Position numbers and translations under genes: made by a program. Below the pieces are notes generated by a model that worked only from the letters and a program-made list of their open reading frames with translations, did no database searches and was not told where the DNA came from. DNA of 24,994 bases from the NCBI GenBank assembly GCA_025455985.1, contig JALOLM010000058.1:1-24994 (forward strand). Direction: 5' to 3'. Shown here in pieces: positions 1 to 8,791 of the stretch. Position 1 is the stretch's first letter; the number at the start of each line of letters is the position of its first letter. The DNA is from Candidatus Nanopelagicales bacterium. GTDB taxonomy: Bacteria > Actinomycetota > Actinomycetes > S36-B12 > UBA10799.

Positions 1-986
1 GGGTTGAGTCCCGCCAGGTGCTCTGCCAGGTAGATCCCCTGGGCGAATCCGCGGTGGGCCAGCTGCAGCCCCGGCACGATGTCGCCGACCGCATAGATGC
101 CGGGGACGCTGGTCTGCAGGTGATCGTCAACCGGCACAAATCCCCGCTCGAGGGTCACGCCGTTCTCCTCGTAGCCGATGTCGGCGGTGCGCGGCCCGCG
201 TCCCACTGCCACCAGTAGGAGGTCCGCGGAGATGGTCTTTCCGTCCTCGAGGGTCACCGTGACGCTGCTGTCGTCCTGACTTGCAGACGCGAACCGCACC
301 CCGGTGTGGAAGGCGATCTTGCGCTTACGGAAGGCCCGCTCCAGGGCCTTCGAGCATGCTTCGTCCTCGGCCGGCACGAGCCGGGGCAGTGCCTCGACGA
401 TCGTCACCTCGGTGCCGAAGGAGCTCCACACGCTGGCGAACTCGACGCCGATGACACCGCCGCCCAGAACAATCACGCTGTCAGGAACGTAGTCCAACTG
501 CAGCGCCTGGTCACTGGTGATGATCCGGCCGCCGATGTCCAGACCTGGCAAGGAGCGTGCGTAAGAACCGGTGCCGAGGACCACGGCCCGCCCGCGGTAC
601 ACCTGTCCGCCGGCCTCCACCGCATCTTTGCCGACCAGCTTGCCGGTGGCCGCCACGTAGGTGATGTCGCGGCTCTTGACCAAGCCCTGCAGGCCTTTGT
701 AGAGCCGCCCGATGACGCCGTCCTTGTACTTGTTAACCGCGGGCATGTCGATGCCCTCGAGCGTGGCCCGGACTCCGAACGCGGCACTCTCGCGAGTCGA
801 GTCCGCCACCTCGGCGGCGTGCAGCAGGGCCTTGGTCGGGATACAACCGCGGTGAAGGCAGGTCCCGCCGAGCTTGTCCTCTTCGATGAGGACGACCTTC
901 TTGCCCAGTTGCGCGGCCCGCAGCGCGCAGGCGTACCCGCCGCTGCCGCCCCCCAGGATCACGATGTCGAACAAGTCGTCTGCCAC
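1..986 (-). CDS. lpdA: Dihydrolipoyl dehydrogenase (E3), 3' end beyond window
   Basis: FAD-dependent dihydrolipoyl dehydrogenase, which reoxidises the lipoyl groups of 2-oxoacid dehydrogenase complexes and of the glycine cleavage system and passes electrons to NAD+. Visible: an N-terminal FAD-binding GGGSGGYAC loop about 10 residues in, the redox-active disulfide GGTCLHRGCIPTK, a second dinucleotide loop VLGGGVIGVEF, and the FAD-contacting segment YAVGDIVPGLQLAHRG. About 328 residues lie in the window; the family is about 460 long, so the C-terminal dimerisation domain is off the left edge. The GTG at 986 has GAGGAG 4 bases upstream; an in-frame GTG at 998 is an alternative. It lies 66 bases downstream of pepA on the same strand, so co-transcription is plausible. 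gcvT nearby is a functional partner, since Lpd is the L-protein. Confidence 0.95.
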   Translation of the reverse strand, partial: MADDLFDIVILGGGSGGYACALRAAQLGKKVVLIEEDKLGGTCLHRGCIPTKALLHAAEVADSTRESAAFGVRATLEGIDMPAVNKYKDGVIGRLYKGLQGLVKSRDITYVAATGKLVGKDAVEAGGQVYRGRAVVLGTGSYARSLPGLDIGGRIITSDQALQLDYVPDSVIVLGGGVIGVEFASVWSSFGTEVTIVEALPRLVPAEDEACSKALERAFRKRKIAFHTGVRFASASQDDSSVTVTLEDGKTISADLLLVAVGRGPRTADIGYEENGVTLERGFVPVDDHLQTSVPGIYAVGDIVPGLQLAHRGFAQGIYLAEHLAGLN

Positions 987-1052
987 GTCGCTCCTCACGT
1001 CGTCACCAGAGGCATCCTCTCAGCAGATGCCGATCACGGGCTACCCGTAAAT

Positions 1053-2516
1053 CTACCGGCCCAGTTCGCGGGCAAGCTGGACCAGCGTCCTGGCCGCGAA
1101 CCCGGTTCCGCCCTTGGGCGTAAAACCATGCGGACCTGCTTCGTTGAACGCGGGTCCGGCGATGTCCAGGTGAGCCCAGGCGATGTCGCCGGGCACGAAC
1201 TCCTGCAGGAACAGCCCGGCGGTGAGCATGCCGCCGTACTGATCGCCGATGTTCTTCAGGTCCGCCAGCGGCGACTTGAGCGACGCCTTCAGCGACTCGG
1301 GCAGCGGCATCGGCCAGAAGGGTTCGCCGACGGATTCGCCGGCAGCCTTCACGGTGTCGGCCAGTTGCGGGTCGTTGGACATGACAGCCGCGACCTGGTT
1401 GCCCAGGGCGATCATCTGGGCGCCGGTGAGCGTGGCCACGTCGATGATGATGTCCGGCTGTGACTCCCCGGCCAGCGCCAGTGCGTCGGCCATCACGAGC
1501 CTGCCCTCGGCGTCGGTGTTGAGCACTTCGACGGTTTTTTCGTTGCGCATCGTGATCACGTCACCCGGTCGTTGCGCGTGTCCTCCTGGCATGTTCTCCG
1601 CGCACGCCAGGTAGCCGGTGACGTGGACCGGGAGTCCGAGCTCGGCGATTGTGGTGACGGCTGCCAGCACGGCTGCTGCGCCGGCCATGTCGCACTTCAT
1701 GGTCTCCATGGCCTTGGGTGGCTTCAGTGACAGGCCACCGGAGTCGAAGGTGATGCCCTTGCCTACGAGTGCGAGGTGCTTCTTGGCGTCCTTGGGCGCG
1801 TACTCCAGGACGATCAGACGTGGTGGGTTGGCCGAGCCCTGGCCGACCCCGACCATGCCGCCCATGCCTTCCTTGACCAAGCGGTCGGCATCCCACACGG
1901 TGACCTTCGCCTGACTGCCCTTGAGAGTTTTCTTGGCGGTGCTGGCGAAGGCTACGGGTGTCAGTGTCACTGGCGGCTGGTTGACCAGGTCACGGGCCAG
2001 ATTTGTGGCTGTCACATCGGCCACAGCGTTGCGCTTGACGGCGCTGCGGACCGCGCGGGGCGCGGTGGTTGCCACGATGAGGGTCCCGACGGCGCCCTTG
2101 GACGGTTTGGCCGAGACCCGCAATGGGACATGGGCGCCCAGCAGCGCACCTTCACAGACGGCCGCCAGAGTCGCTTCATTGGGGGTCGGAAGGGCGAGGA
2201 CCACACTCTTGGACCCGCCCGCGGCACGAACGCCGGCACCTGCAACCTTGCGCAATTGTTCGGCGTCGGGCTTAGCAGGAGTCGCCACGGCTATCACGGA
2301 GTCGGCTGCCACTGAGCCGGGCGCGGGAATTCGCCACAGTCCACCGGGCTCGCCATCGCACGCGACTTTCTCCAGGTCCGAGGCGATCGCCTTGCGTACT
2401 GCCGCTGGCAGGGCGCCGCTCACGATCTGCAGGGATCCCTGCTTGTTCACCCCGACGATGAGCACACCGGCGCGGGTTGCGGTCACGTCTGCGTCACTGA
2501 TGCGAAGAGTCGTCAC
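1053..2516 (-). CDS. pepA: Leucyl aminopeptidase (M17 family)
   Basis: Cytosolic two-metal aminopeptidase of family M17 that removes N-terminal residues from peptides and contributes to peptide turnover. The 487-residue product has the usual family length, with a variable N-terminal domain and a C-terminal catalytic half. The catalytic half contains GKGITFDSGGLSLKP (metal-binding Lys and Asp), CDMAGAAAVL, and the family signature NTDAEGRLVMADAL. The start is GTG at 2516. No clear Shine-Dalgarno precedes it; instead TAGGGT lies 7 bases upstream, which suggests a leaderless mRNA. It is divergent from gcvT across 58 bases and is followed by lpdA. No missing catalytic residue was noticed. Confidence 0.96.
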   Translation of the reverse strand: MTTLRISDADVTATRAGVLIVGVNKQGSLQIVSGALPAAVRKAIASDLEKVACDGEPGGLWRIPAPGSVAADSVIAVATPAKPDAEQLRKVAGAGVRAAGGSKSVVLALPTPNEATLAAVCEGALLGAHVPLRVSAKPSKGAVGTLIVATTAPRAVRSAVKRNAVADVTATNLARDLVNQPPVTLTPVAFASTAKKTLKGSQAKVTVWDADRLVKEGMGGMVGVGQGSANPPRLIVLEYAPKDAKKHLALVGKGITFDSGGLSLKPPKAMETMKCDMAGAAAVLAAVTTIAELGLPVHVTGYLACAENMPGGHAQRPGDVITMRNEKTVEVLNTDAEGRLVMADALALAGESQPDIIIDVATLTGAQMIALGNQVAAVMSNDPQLADTVKAAGESVGEPFWPMPLPESLKASLKSPLADLKNIGDQYGGMLTAGLFLQEFVPGDIAWAHLDIAGPAFNEAGPHGFTPKGGTGFAARTLVQLARELGR

Positions 2517-2523
2517 GGACTCA

Positions 2524-2529
2524 ACCCTA
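2524..2529 (-). promoter_or_regulatory. Candidate -10 box for leaderless pepA mRNA
   Basis: TAGGGT on the minus strand, ending 7 bases before the GTG start of pepA. It matches the actinobacterial TANNNT -10 consensus at the distance expected if transcription starts at or next to the start codon. No -35 was recognised. Confidence 0.4.
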
Positions 2530-2562
2530 TTCGCTGTGATCTGCGATCAACACCTGAGCGGA

Positions 2563-2568
2563 TAGCCT
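2563..2568 (+). promoter_or_regulatory. Candidate -10 box for leaderless gcvT mRNA
   Basis: TAGCCT ends 6 bases before the ATG of gcvT, and no purine-rich ribosome-binding site lies in that gap. This is the geometry of a leaderless actinobacterial promoter. The same hexamer at the same distance precedes kup. Confidence 0.45.
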
Positions 2569-2574
2569 TGCGCC

Positions 2575-3627
2575 ATGGCCGATGCGCAGCAGTCCTCACT
2601 CCACAGCCGTCACGTCGAGGCCGGAGCCAAGTTCGCCGACTTCGCCGGCTGGTCGATGCCCCTGGAGTACGCCGGTGTGGTCTCAGAGCACCTGGCGGTT
2701 CGCGAGGCGGTGGGAGTGTTCGATGTCTCGCATCTGGGAACGCTGGACGTGACCGGACCGCGGGACGATCTGAACACCGTCTTCAGCAACGACCTGCGCC
2801 GAATCGCCGACGGGCAGGCGCAGTACACGCTGTGCCTCAATGAGCAGGGCGGTGTGGTCGATGACCTGATCGTCTACCAGTTCACCGACGACCACTTCCT
2901 GCTGATTCCCAATGCGGCCAACTGTGCCGAGGTGGGCCGTCGGGTGGCCGCGGCCGGGCTGCAGGTGACGGACATCACCATCCAGACCGCCATCATCGCC
3001 ATCCAGGGTCCGGCTTCGGACGACCTTGTCGCGCGCCTCGGGATCGCCGACCTGGACTACATGTCCTTCGGGTCTGCAGAGGTGTCCGGGACATCGGTGA
3101 CGGTGTGCCGCACGGGGTACACCGGTGAACGCGGCGTTGAACTGTTGGTCCCCGCCGAGGCGGCAGGACTGGTGTGGGAGCAAGTGATCGGCATGGGTGC
3201 GGTGCCGTGTGGCCTGGGCGCGCGAGACACCCTGCGCACGGAGATGGGGTATCCGTTACACGGCCACGAACTGTCCCCGGACGTGCCGGCGCGCTGGTGT
3301 TCGGTGGGCTGGGCGGTAGTGGTGGACAAGCCCGAGTTCGTCGGCCAGCAGGCCTACCGGGACAGCCAGCCCGGCCACAAGATCGTGGGCCTGCGCTTGA
3401 CCGACCGCGGTGTGCTCCGAGCCGAGATGCCGGTGGAGTCCGAGGGCCGGCTCGTCGGCGAGACCACCAGTGGCACCTTCTCGCCGAGTCTGCGCACGGG
3501 TATCGCCTTGGCGCGAGTGGAGACCGACATCGCCATCGGCGAACCGGTGGAAGTGGTGGTGCGGGGTCGGAGGCTGGCAGCCGAGGTGGTCAAGCCCCCG
3601 TTCGTGCCCTCACACGTCCGCGGCTAG
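2575..3627 (+). CDS. gcvT: Glycine cleavage system T protein (aminomethyltransferase)
   Basis: Transfers the methylene group of aminomethyl-lipoyl-H-protein to tetrahydrofolate and releases ammonia, in the glycine cleavage complex in the cytosol. The 350-residue product is close to the usual length of about 365. Recognisable segments are the N-terminal KFADFAGWSMPLEYAGV, VFDVSHLG, RTGYTGERGVELLVP, GLGARDTLRTEMGYPLHGHEL, and the C-terminal barrel beginning near KIVGLRL. The gene is alone on this strand, divergent from pepA, and its 3' end overlaps the convergent CobT-like gene by 18 bases. gcvH and gcvP are not in the window. Its partner lpdA is 1.6 kb away on the opposite strand. Confidence 0.95.
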   Translation: MADAQQSSLHSRHVEAGAKFADFAGWSMPLEYAGVVSEHLAVREAVGVFDVSHLGTLDVTGPRDDLNTVFSNDLRRIADGQAQYTLCLNEQGGVVDDLIVYQFTDDHFLLIPNAANCAEVGRRVAAAGLQVTDITIQTAIIAIQGPASDDLVARLGIADLDYMSFGSAEVSGTSVTVCRTGYTGERGVELLVPAEAAGLVWEQVIGMGAVPCGLGARDTLRTEMGYPLHGHELSPDVPARWCSVGWAVVVDKPEFVGQQAYRDSQPGHKIVGLRLTDRGVLRAEMPVESEGRLVGETTSGTFSPSLRTGIALARVETDIAIGEPVEVVVRGRRLAAEVVKPPFVPSHVRG

Positions 3628-4302
3628 TAGCGCCAGCCGAAGCATCGCCAGCCCGGACAGTGCCCCGAGGCCGAGACCGGGTCCGATCCCGCTGGTGGAC
3701 CACACCCCGGCCTCGATCCGGTCGGCGAAGAACTGCTGGGTCGGTTCGTCGCCCATCACCGGGATCTGCATCGGCGGACACCTGGTGGCCACAGCCGCCG
3801 CAGCCGCACTGACCGCGCCGTCGAGCAGCACGGGAACGTCGCGTTGGGCGGCGGATTGCAGAACGGCCGCGAGGGCGGCGACGGGTGCCGGCAGGTGCAC
3901 CTCAGGGCCAGTGACGGAGACCGCCAGGACCTTGTCCATCCACTGCCTGTCGCTGATCCCGCTGCCGTAGCCGACCACGAGTTGCGGTTCGGCGCCGAAA
4001 TGCGACACCGCGATTTCCGCGGCCCGCGTCGTGAGTCCGCGCCCTGCGTCTGCCAGCAGGATGAGGTCGTGGTGATCCGGGATCTCTGAGTCATCCAGAA
4101 CCAGGATCGGTACGTCCAATTCCGCTGCGATCCGCGCGGTGGCCGTTGTGCCCTCCGCGGTGCGTCGCAGCCACCGGGCGCCGAAGTCCTCAGCCAGGGT
4201 CGACTGCGCGTGCGGGTCGTCGGCCACGGCCACGACCAGCACAGGTCGGCGGGGGCGCGGGTTGGCCGAGACGGAGTCCCACCAGCGCGCGTGATCGTTC
4301 AT
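3610..4302 (-). CDS. Shortened CobT-like protein, catalytic Glu position replaced
   Basis: Resembles nicotinate-nucleotide:dimethylbenzimidazole phosphoribosyltransferase (CobT), which activates the lower ligand of cobalamin, but has only 230 residues against about 350. Segments that line up with CobT are DAGRGLTT (85-92, for GEMGIGNTT), GYGSGISD (111-118), VLLDGAVSAAAA (158-169) and SGIGPGLGLGAL (204-215). The last aligns without gaps to the CobT segment MRLGEGSGAA, and the catalytic glutamate falls on Leu210. The N-terminal part is compacted. The ATG at 4302 overlaps the stop of the upstream P450 gene as ATGA, so translation is probably coupled. Catalytic CobT activity is doubtful; a ligand-binding or regulatory role is possible. 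Family assignment is from visual alignment only. Confidence 0.72.
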   Translation of the reverse strand: MNDHARWWDSVSANPRPRRPVLVVAVADDPHAQSTLAEDFGARWLRRTAEGTTATARIAAELDVPILVLDDSEIPDHHDLILLADAGRGLTTRAAEIAVSHFGAEPQLVVGYGSGISDRQWMDKVLAVSVTGPEVHLPAPVAALAAVLQSAAQRDVPVLLDGAVSAAAAAVATRCPPMQIPVMGDEPTQQFFADRIEAGVWSTSGIGPGLGLGALSGLAMLRLALLAADV

Positions 4303-5726
4303 CGGCGATGGACCACGGCGGGCATCGGCACGTCCGGGCGCAGCGTGATCGCCGACATCATGGGCGGCTCGACGGGCACGTCGACTTCGATCTGCCAGTG
4401 ACGAGCAAGTGTCGCCAGCATGACAACAGCCTCAGTCCAGGCGAAGTGCTCACCAATGCAGCGACGGGTGCCGAAGCCGAAGGGGAACCAGACCCCACGC
4501 GGCACCCCGGGAGTGCGTTCGTCGAAGCGTCCCGCGTCATCGATCCAGCGCTCGGGGCGGAATTCGCGGGCATTGGGCCAGTAGCGGGGGTCCCGGTGCA
4601 TGGCGTACTGCGAGGCCAGCACGACACTTCCGCGGGGCAGGTCCCAACCGCCGATGCGCACGTCCCGGTCGAGCCAGCGGCCGATGATCCACGCGGGCGG
4701 GTGCAGACGCATGGATTCGGCAATCACCGCGTAGGTGCGCGGCAATGAGGCCAGATCATCGGAGTCGATCGGAGCGCCGTCGAGCGCGTCGATCTCCTGG
4801 TTGAGCCATCGCAGGTACTCGGGGTTGTGCGACAACAAGTGCCAGGCCCACGTGAGCGTTAGCGCGGTGGTCTCGTGTCCGGCGAGAACCAGGGTCATCG
4901 CCTCGTCACGGACCTCCTCCGCGGTGAACGTCGATTGCCCTTCGTCGTCGGTGCTGGTCAGCAGCAGTGTCAGCAGGTCGCTACCGACGTGCCCGTCGGC
5001 GATGGCGCGGGCGCGATCGGCGATCATTGCATCCACGATCGCGTCGAGTTCCTCGATGGCGGCGATCTCGCGGCGTCGGTGTGGTGTCGGTACCCGGGAC
5101 AAGGGGCTGGCCAGCGGACCCAGTCCCCGGGCGAAACCCTCGAGCACCGTGTCGAGATTGCCCGCGAAAGCTGGTGCCTGGACGCGAAGATCCACACCGA
5201 AGATCGTGCGGCCGATCACATCGAGGGTCAGCTCCGACATCTCCACGGCGATGTCCAACAGTTCGCCATCGTGCCAGCGGCTGCTCGTGACACCCGCAGC
5301 GGCGCCCATGTCCGCGACGTAACCGTCGATGCGCTTGTTGTGGAAGAGGGGCTGGATGGCGCGGCGATGACGCAAATGGACCGGACCATCAGCAGTGAGA
5401 AGCCCTTCGCCAAGCAGTGGCCGAGTCATCTGCAGGCCGAGGCTCTTGCGGGTGTGCCGACCGTTGGTGACGAACACGTCCCAGATGGCCTCGGGGGAGA
5501 ACACGACGTGGACGTGCTCGCCGCCGAGACTGATGTGTGTCACGGGTTCGTGGCGGTCGGCCAGCCCGGAGAAGAACTCGTGTGGTGCCTGCCGCCCGGC
5601 CATCATCGTGACTGCGGCCATTGCGCCGTTGGGACCCGGGGGTCGCGCCATCCGGGGTTGCTTCACGCGCATCTGTGCCACGATCCGGCGGGCGGTATCG
5701 GTGCGTTCGGTAACCAGGCTGGCCAT
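4299..5726 (-). CDS. Cytochrome P450
   Basis: Haem-thiolate monooxygenase of 475 residues with no N-terminal membrane anchor, so probably soluble. The I-helix oxygen-activation motif AGHETT begins near 282, the K-helix ESMR (ExxR) near 337, the meander has FRPERW, and the haem loop FPFGFGTRRCIG places the cysteine ligand near 423. I chose ATG at 5726 because the sequence upstream is unlike a P450 and runs into the divergent hydrolase; no strong ribosome-binding site precedes it. No ferredoxin or reductase gene is nearby, so the redox partner must be encoded elsewhere. It is translationally coupled (ATGA) to the CobT-like gene. Substrate is unknown. The fold call is secure; the subfamily is not assigned. 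Confidence 0.96.
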   Translation of the reverse strand: MASLVTERTDTARRIVAQMRVKQPRMARPPGPNGAMAAVTMMAGRQAPHEFFSGLADRHEPVTHISLGGEHVHVVFSPEAIWDVFVTNGRHTRKSLGLQMTRPLLGEGLLTADGPVHLRHRRAIQPLFHNKRIDGYVADMGAAAGVTSSRWHDGELLDIAVEMSELTLDVIGRTIFGVDLRVQAPAFAGNLDTVLEGFARGLGPLASPLSRVPTPHRRREIAAIEELDAIVDAMIADRARAIADGHVGSDLLTLLLTSTDDEGQSTFTAEEVRDEAMTLVLAGHETTALTLTWAWHLLSHNPEYLRWLNQEIDALDGAPIDSDDLASLPRTYAVIAESMRLHPPAWIIGRWLDRDVRIGGWDLPRGSVVLASQYAMHRDPRYWPNAREFRPERWIDDAGRFDERTPGVPRGVWFPFGFGTRRCIGEHFAWTEAVVMLATLARHWQIEVDVPVEPPMMSAITLRPDVPMPAVVHRR

Positions 5727-5778
5727 ATAGGTAGTGTGCCTCGCGGGGGCGAATGTCATCAGAGGCGGAGGTCGGTGC

Positions 5779-6585
5779 GTGGTGGATTGGCGAGATGCCC
5801 ACCTTCCGGAACTGCATTGGGCGCCCCGGGGCCTACCGCCTGGTCTGAAGGGTATGCCCGGCTGGATGGCCCGGGTGGCCTCGGAGTCACGGTTCGCAGC
5901 AGAGGTGGTCAAGTTCGAGAAGCGGTTGCCCCATGGCAGCGCAGTGCGGACGCAGATCGACCGCCAAGTGCTGGTGGTTCCGGGATTCGGCTTCGGGGAT
6001 GTTGCCACCATGCCTATGCAGATCGCGCTGAAGCGGGCCGGCTTCCGGGTGGTGCGCTCGCAGATTCTGGCCAACGTCCGCTGCTCCGACCGGGCCGTCG
6101 ACCGGCTGGCTGACGTGGCTCGTCATGCTGTGGAGTCCGATCACGGACAAAGGCTCATGGTGGTGGGCCACAGCCGCGGTGGCATGCTCGCGCGGGGCCT
6201 TGCCGCCCGGCATCCCGAGTTGGTGAGTACTGCTGTGAGCCTCGGTGCGCCATTGAATGACGAGTTCGCCTTCTACGAGATCCCACAGCCGATGGTCAGC
6301 GTGCTCAAAGTGGTCCATCAGCGTGACCCCGAGTTGCGTGAGCGCAAGTGCGTGACGAATGAGTGCACCTGTCCCTACATGCGCGCGGTGCACCAGCCGT
6401 TCCCGGAGGAGGTCGAACTGATCAGTTACTACACGACCTCGGATGGCATCGTCGACTGGCGGGCGTGTGTCGTCCCGGGTGCGGAGAACATCGAAGTGGC
6501 AGGGTCGCACCTCGGGATGGGGCTGCGCCCGGAGACCGTGGACCAGGTCGTGGCGCGGATGATCGAGTCGGCCGGGCGATTCTGA
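5779..6585 (+). CDS. Alpha/beta hydrolase (lipase/esterase-like)
   Basis: Serine hydrolase of 268 residues with the alpha/beta-hydrolase fold. The oxyanion-side segment VLVVPGFGFGD is near 64-74, the nucleophile elbow is GHSRGG with Ser132, a candidate catalytic Asp is in TSDGIVDW, and a candidate His is in AGSHLGMGL. This order matches the usual Ser-Asp-His triad. GTG at 5779 was chosen because GGAGG lies 7 bases upstream; a GTG at 5734 would extend it but lacks such a site. A cysteine-rich patch, RKCVTNECTCPY, lies between the nucleophile and the Asp and may form disulfides. No signal peptide is evident. It is divergent from the P450 across about 50 bases. The substrate cannot be read from the sequence. 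Confidence 0.85.
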   Translation: MVDWRDAHLPELHWAPRGLPPGLKGMPGWMARVASESRFAAEVVKFEKRLPHGSAVRTQIDRQVLVVPGFGFGDVATMPMQIALKRAGFRVVRSQILANVRCSDRAVDRLADVARHAVESDHGQRLMVVGHSRGGMLARGLAARHPELVSTAVSLGAPLNDEFAFYEIPQPMVSVLKVVHQRDPELRERKCVTNECTCPYMRAVHQPFPEEVELISYYTTSDGIVDWRACVVPGAENIEVAGSHLGMGLRPETVDQVVARMIESAGRF

Positions 6586-6618
6586 GTCCGCACCAATCCG
6601 GCGGCCGCACCGTGGCGA

Positions 6619-6900
6619 ATGTCCATCGTGAAGACTCTCGTGAACTCCCTGCTGGCTGTCGGTGTCGCCGTTACCCCCGCCCTTCTGGCCAGCCCGTCGG
6701 CTGCGGCGCCCATGGCCTCCTACTCGTCCTGCAAGCAGCTGCGCGCCGAGTACCCCGGTGGCATCGCTAAGACGTCGAAGGCGGCCAAGAAGGTGGTCAA
6801 GGCTGGCTACCGACGTCCGATCGTCTGCCCGCGGGTGTACGCCCAGGTCTCGGCGAGGCTCGACCCGAACTCGAACAAGGTGGCCTGCGAGTCCCGCTGA
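6619..6900 (+). CDS. Small secreted Excalibur-like protein
   Basis: A 93-residue protein starting with a signal peptide (hydrophobic stretch followed by SPSAAAP, likely cleaved after the alanines). The mature part has Cys in SSCKQL, Cys in IVCPRVY and a C-terminal LDPNSNKVACESR. That layout matches the Excalibur domain, an extracellular domain ending in DxDxDGxxCE and thought to bind calcium. Here the acidic calcium loop is degenerate (D-P-N-S-N-K), so binding may be weak. It lies 33 bases after the hydrolase on the same strand and converges on kup. Function unknown. Confidence 0.75.
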   Translation: MSIVKTLVNSLLAVGVAVTPALLASPSAAAPMASYSSCKQLRAEYPGGIAKTSKAAKKVVKAGYRRPIVCPRVYAQVSARLDPNSNKVACESR

Positions 6901-6931
6901 GCCTCAGCTCGCGGCAACCCGGGCTGGCAGG

Positions 6932-8785
6932 TCACAGGCGTGCGACGTCGGTGTATTCGATGACCCGGCCCGACTCGAGCCGGAAGTAGGTGGCGGGGTC
7001 GACCACGTTGCGCAGCATGAAGGCGAACACATGCTTGCGCCACAGCATCATCCCGCTTCTGCCGGTCGGGATCACCCGGGTGGTGTAGATGATCAGGACA
7101 GTGTCGTCGCTGACCGGTAGTCCGGTCGTCTTCATCTGCTCGAGCACGGAGGCGATGTCGACGCGCTGCATGAATCCGTAGCGCAGCACGGCCCGCCGGA
7201 AGCCGGGCCCGATGTCGACGACCTGTAACTGCTCGGCCGGTTCGATGAACGGGGTGGACTGCGCGGTGACGACTGCCAGGTGGATCGACTCCTGGTGCAC
7301 CGCGCCGCCAAGCCTCAGGTACTGCAGTAGCGCCAGCGGTGGCCGGGTGTCCGCGGTGAGGTAGATGGCACTGCCAGGCATCGGGTCGGTTTTGGCGTTG
7401 GCGATCAATGACGTGAGTTGTGCGTCGGTGTTTCCGATCTCTTCCCTGCGCTGATGCAGCAGCATGCGTCCTTTCGACCAGGTCATGAGTATCAGGTAGA
7501 CCAGCAGTGCGATGAGCAACGGGAACCAGCCGCCGTGCAGGAACTTCGTCAGGTTGGCGGTGAAGAAGGACACGTCGACGAACAGCAGGATCGCAGCGAC
7601 GGGGATGAGTAGAAGGGGTTTGACGTGCCACTTGTGCCGTGCCACCACGATCGTGAGGATCGTAGTGATCACGAACGTCCCGGAGACGGCCAGTCCGTAG
7701 GCCGAGGCCAGCCGGTTCGAATCCTGGAACCCCAGAACGAGTCCCACGACGGCGATCAGCAGGATCCAATTGACCAACGGCACGTAGATCTGGCCGCGTT
7801 CGGCCGCTGACGTGTGATTGATCGTCATCCTGGGCAGATATCGCAGTTGTACTGCCTGTGCGGTCATGGAGAACGCCCCGGAGATCACCGCTTGGGAGGC
7901 GATGACCGTTGCCACCGTTGCCAGCAGCACCAGCGGAAGTTGTAGCCCCTGCGGCGCGAGCAGGTAGAAGGGGTCGCTGATCGCTTTCGGGTCGCGCTGC
8001 ACGAGCGCACCTTGTCCCAGATAGTTCAAATACAGCGCCGGTGACACGAGTGCGAACCACGACAACCGGATCGGCCCCACGCCGAAGTGGCCCATGTCCG
8101 CGAAGAGCGCCTCTGCGCCCGTCACACACAGGATCACCGAACCCAGAGCCAGGAAGCACAGCAGCGGCTCCTGCGTGGCCCACGCGACGGCGTAGGTGGG
8201 CAGGATTGATCGCAGGATGCCTGGTGTCTGAACCACGCTGATCAGGCCGAGTAGTCCGATCACCACGAACCACAGCAGCATCACCGGACCGAACACGGCA
8301 CCGACCCGCTGGGTTCCGAACCGTTGGGCTACGAACAGACAGATCAGGACCGCCAACGTGATGGGGATGACCAGGCTTGCCAAACCCGGAGCGACCAACT
8401 CCAGGCCTTCCACCGCGCTGAGCACTGAGACCGCAGGGGTGATCATGCTGTCGCCGTAGAACAATGCGGCGCCGAACACGCCGAGGGCCAGCAACAGTCC
8501 GGTGCGCCTGATCCCAAGTGAGCGGGTCAGCGCGGTCAGGGCCATGATCCCGCCCTCGCCGTCGTTGTTCGCGCGCATGACGATCAGGACATACTTCACG
8601 CTCACAATGAGGGTCAGGGTCCAGAAGATCAGCGATAGCGCACCGAACAGCCTCAACTCGTCGACCCGGATGTCGTGGGGCGCCGCGAAGATCGTCTGGA
8701 ACGCGTACAGCGGGCTGGTCCCGATGTCACCGAAGACCACACCGAGTGCGGTCAGCGCCAGCGCCGGGCGTCCGGTTGCCTTCAT
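6932..8785 (-). CDS. kup: Potassium uptake protein Kup/Trk family
   Basis: Proton-coupled potassium importer of the KUP/HAK/KT family, in the cytoplasmic membrane. The product is 617 residues, normal for Kup. It opens with the family signature GDIGTSPLYA at 19-28, followed by about a dozen hydrophobic segments over the first 430 or so residues and then a soluble C-terminal domain. Other typical segments are NNDGEGGIMALTAL, YGDSMITPAVSVLSAVEGLE and GHFGVGPIRLSW. The ATG at 8785 lacks a ribosome-binding site but has TAGCCT 6 bases upstream, pointing to its own leaderless promoter. It lies 120 bases downstream of the ECF operon on the same strand, so read-through from the riboswitch is possible but not required. 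Confidence 0.96.
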   Translation of the reverse strand: MKATGRPALALTALGVVFGDIGTSPLYAFQTIFAAPHDIRVDELRLFGALSLIFWTLTLIVSVKYVLIVMRANNDGEGGIMALTALTRSLGIRRTGLLLALGVFGAALFYGDSMITPAVSVLSAVEGLELVAPGLASLVIPITLAVLICLFVAQRFGTQRVGAVFGPVMLLWFVVIGLLGLISVVQTPGILRSILPTYAVAWATQEPLLCFLALGSVILCVTGAEALFADMGHFGVGPIRLSWFALVSPALYLNYLGQGALVQRDPKAISDPFYLLAPQGLQLPLVLLATVATVIASQAVISGAFSMTAQAVQLRYLPRMTINHTSAAERGQIYVPLVNWILLIAVVGLVLGFQDSNRLASAYGLAVSGTFVITTILTIVVARHKWHVKPLLLIPVAAILLFVDVSFFTANLTKFLHGGWFPLLIALLVYLILMTWSKGRMLLHQRREEIGNTDAQLTSLIANAKTDPMPGSAIYLTADTRPPLALLQYLRLGGAVHQESIHLAVVTAQSTPFIEPAEQLQVVDIGPGFRRAVLRYGFMQRVDIASVLEQMKTTGLPVSDDTVLIIYTTRVIPTGRSGMMLWRKHVFAFMLRNVVDPATYFRLESGRVIEYTDVARL

Positions 8786-8791
8786 GTGCTG

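Noticed and set aside
306..1463. Long plus-strand open frame across lpdA and pepA
   Set aside because: It is the antisense shadow of two clear enzymes; the translated text has no family features and is Arg/Gly/Asp-rich as expected of a GC-rich shadow.
4875..6113. Plus-strand open frame across the P450 and hydrolase
   Set aside because: Antisense shadow of the P450 that continues in a wrong frame of the hydrolase; no family features.
6807..8273. Long minus-strand frame inside kup
   Set aside because: Alternative frame of kup; low-complexity Arg-rich text, while the Kup frame matches its family throughout.
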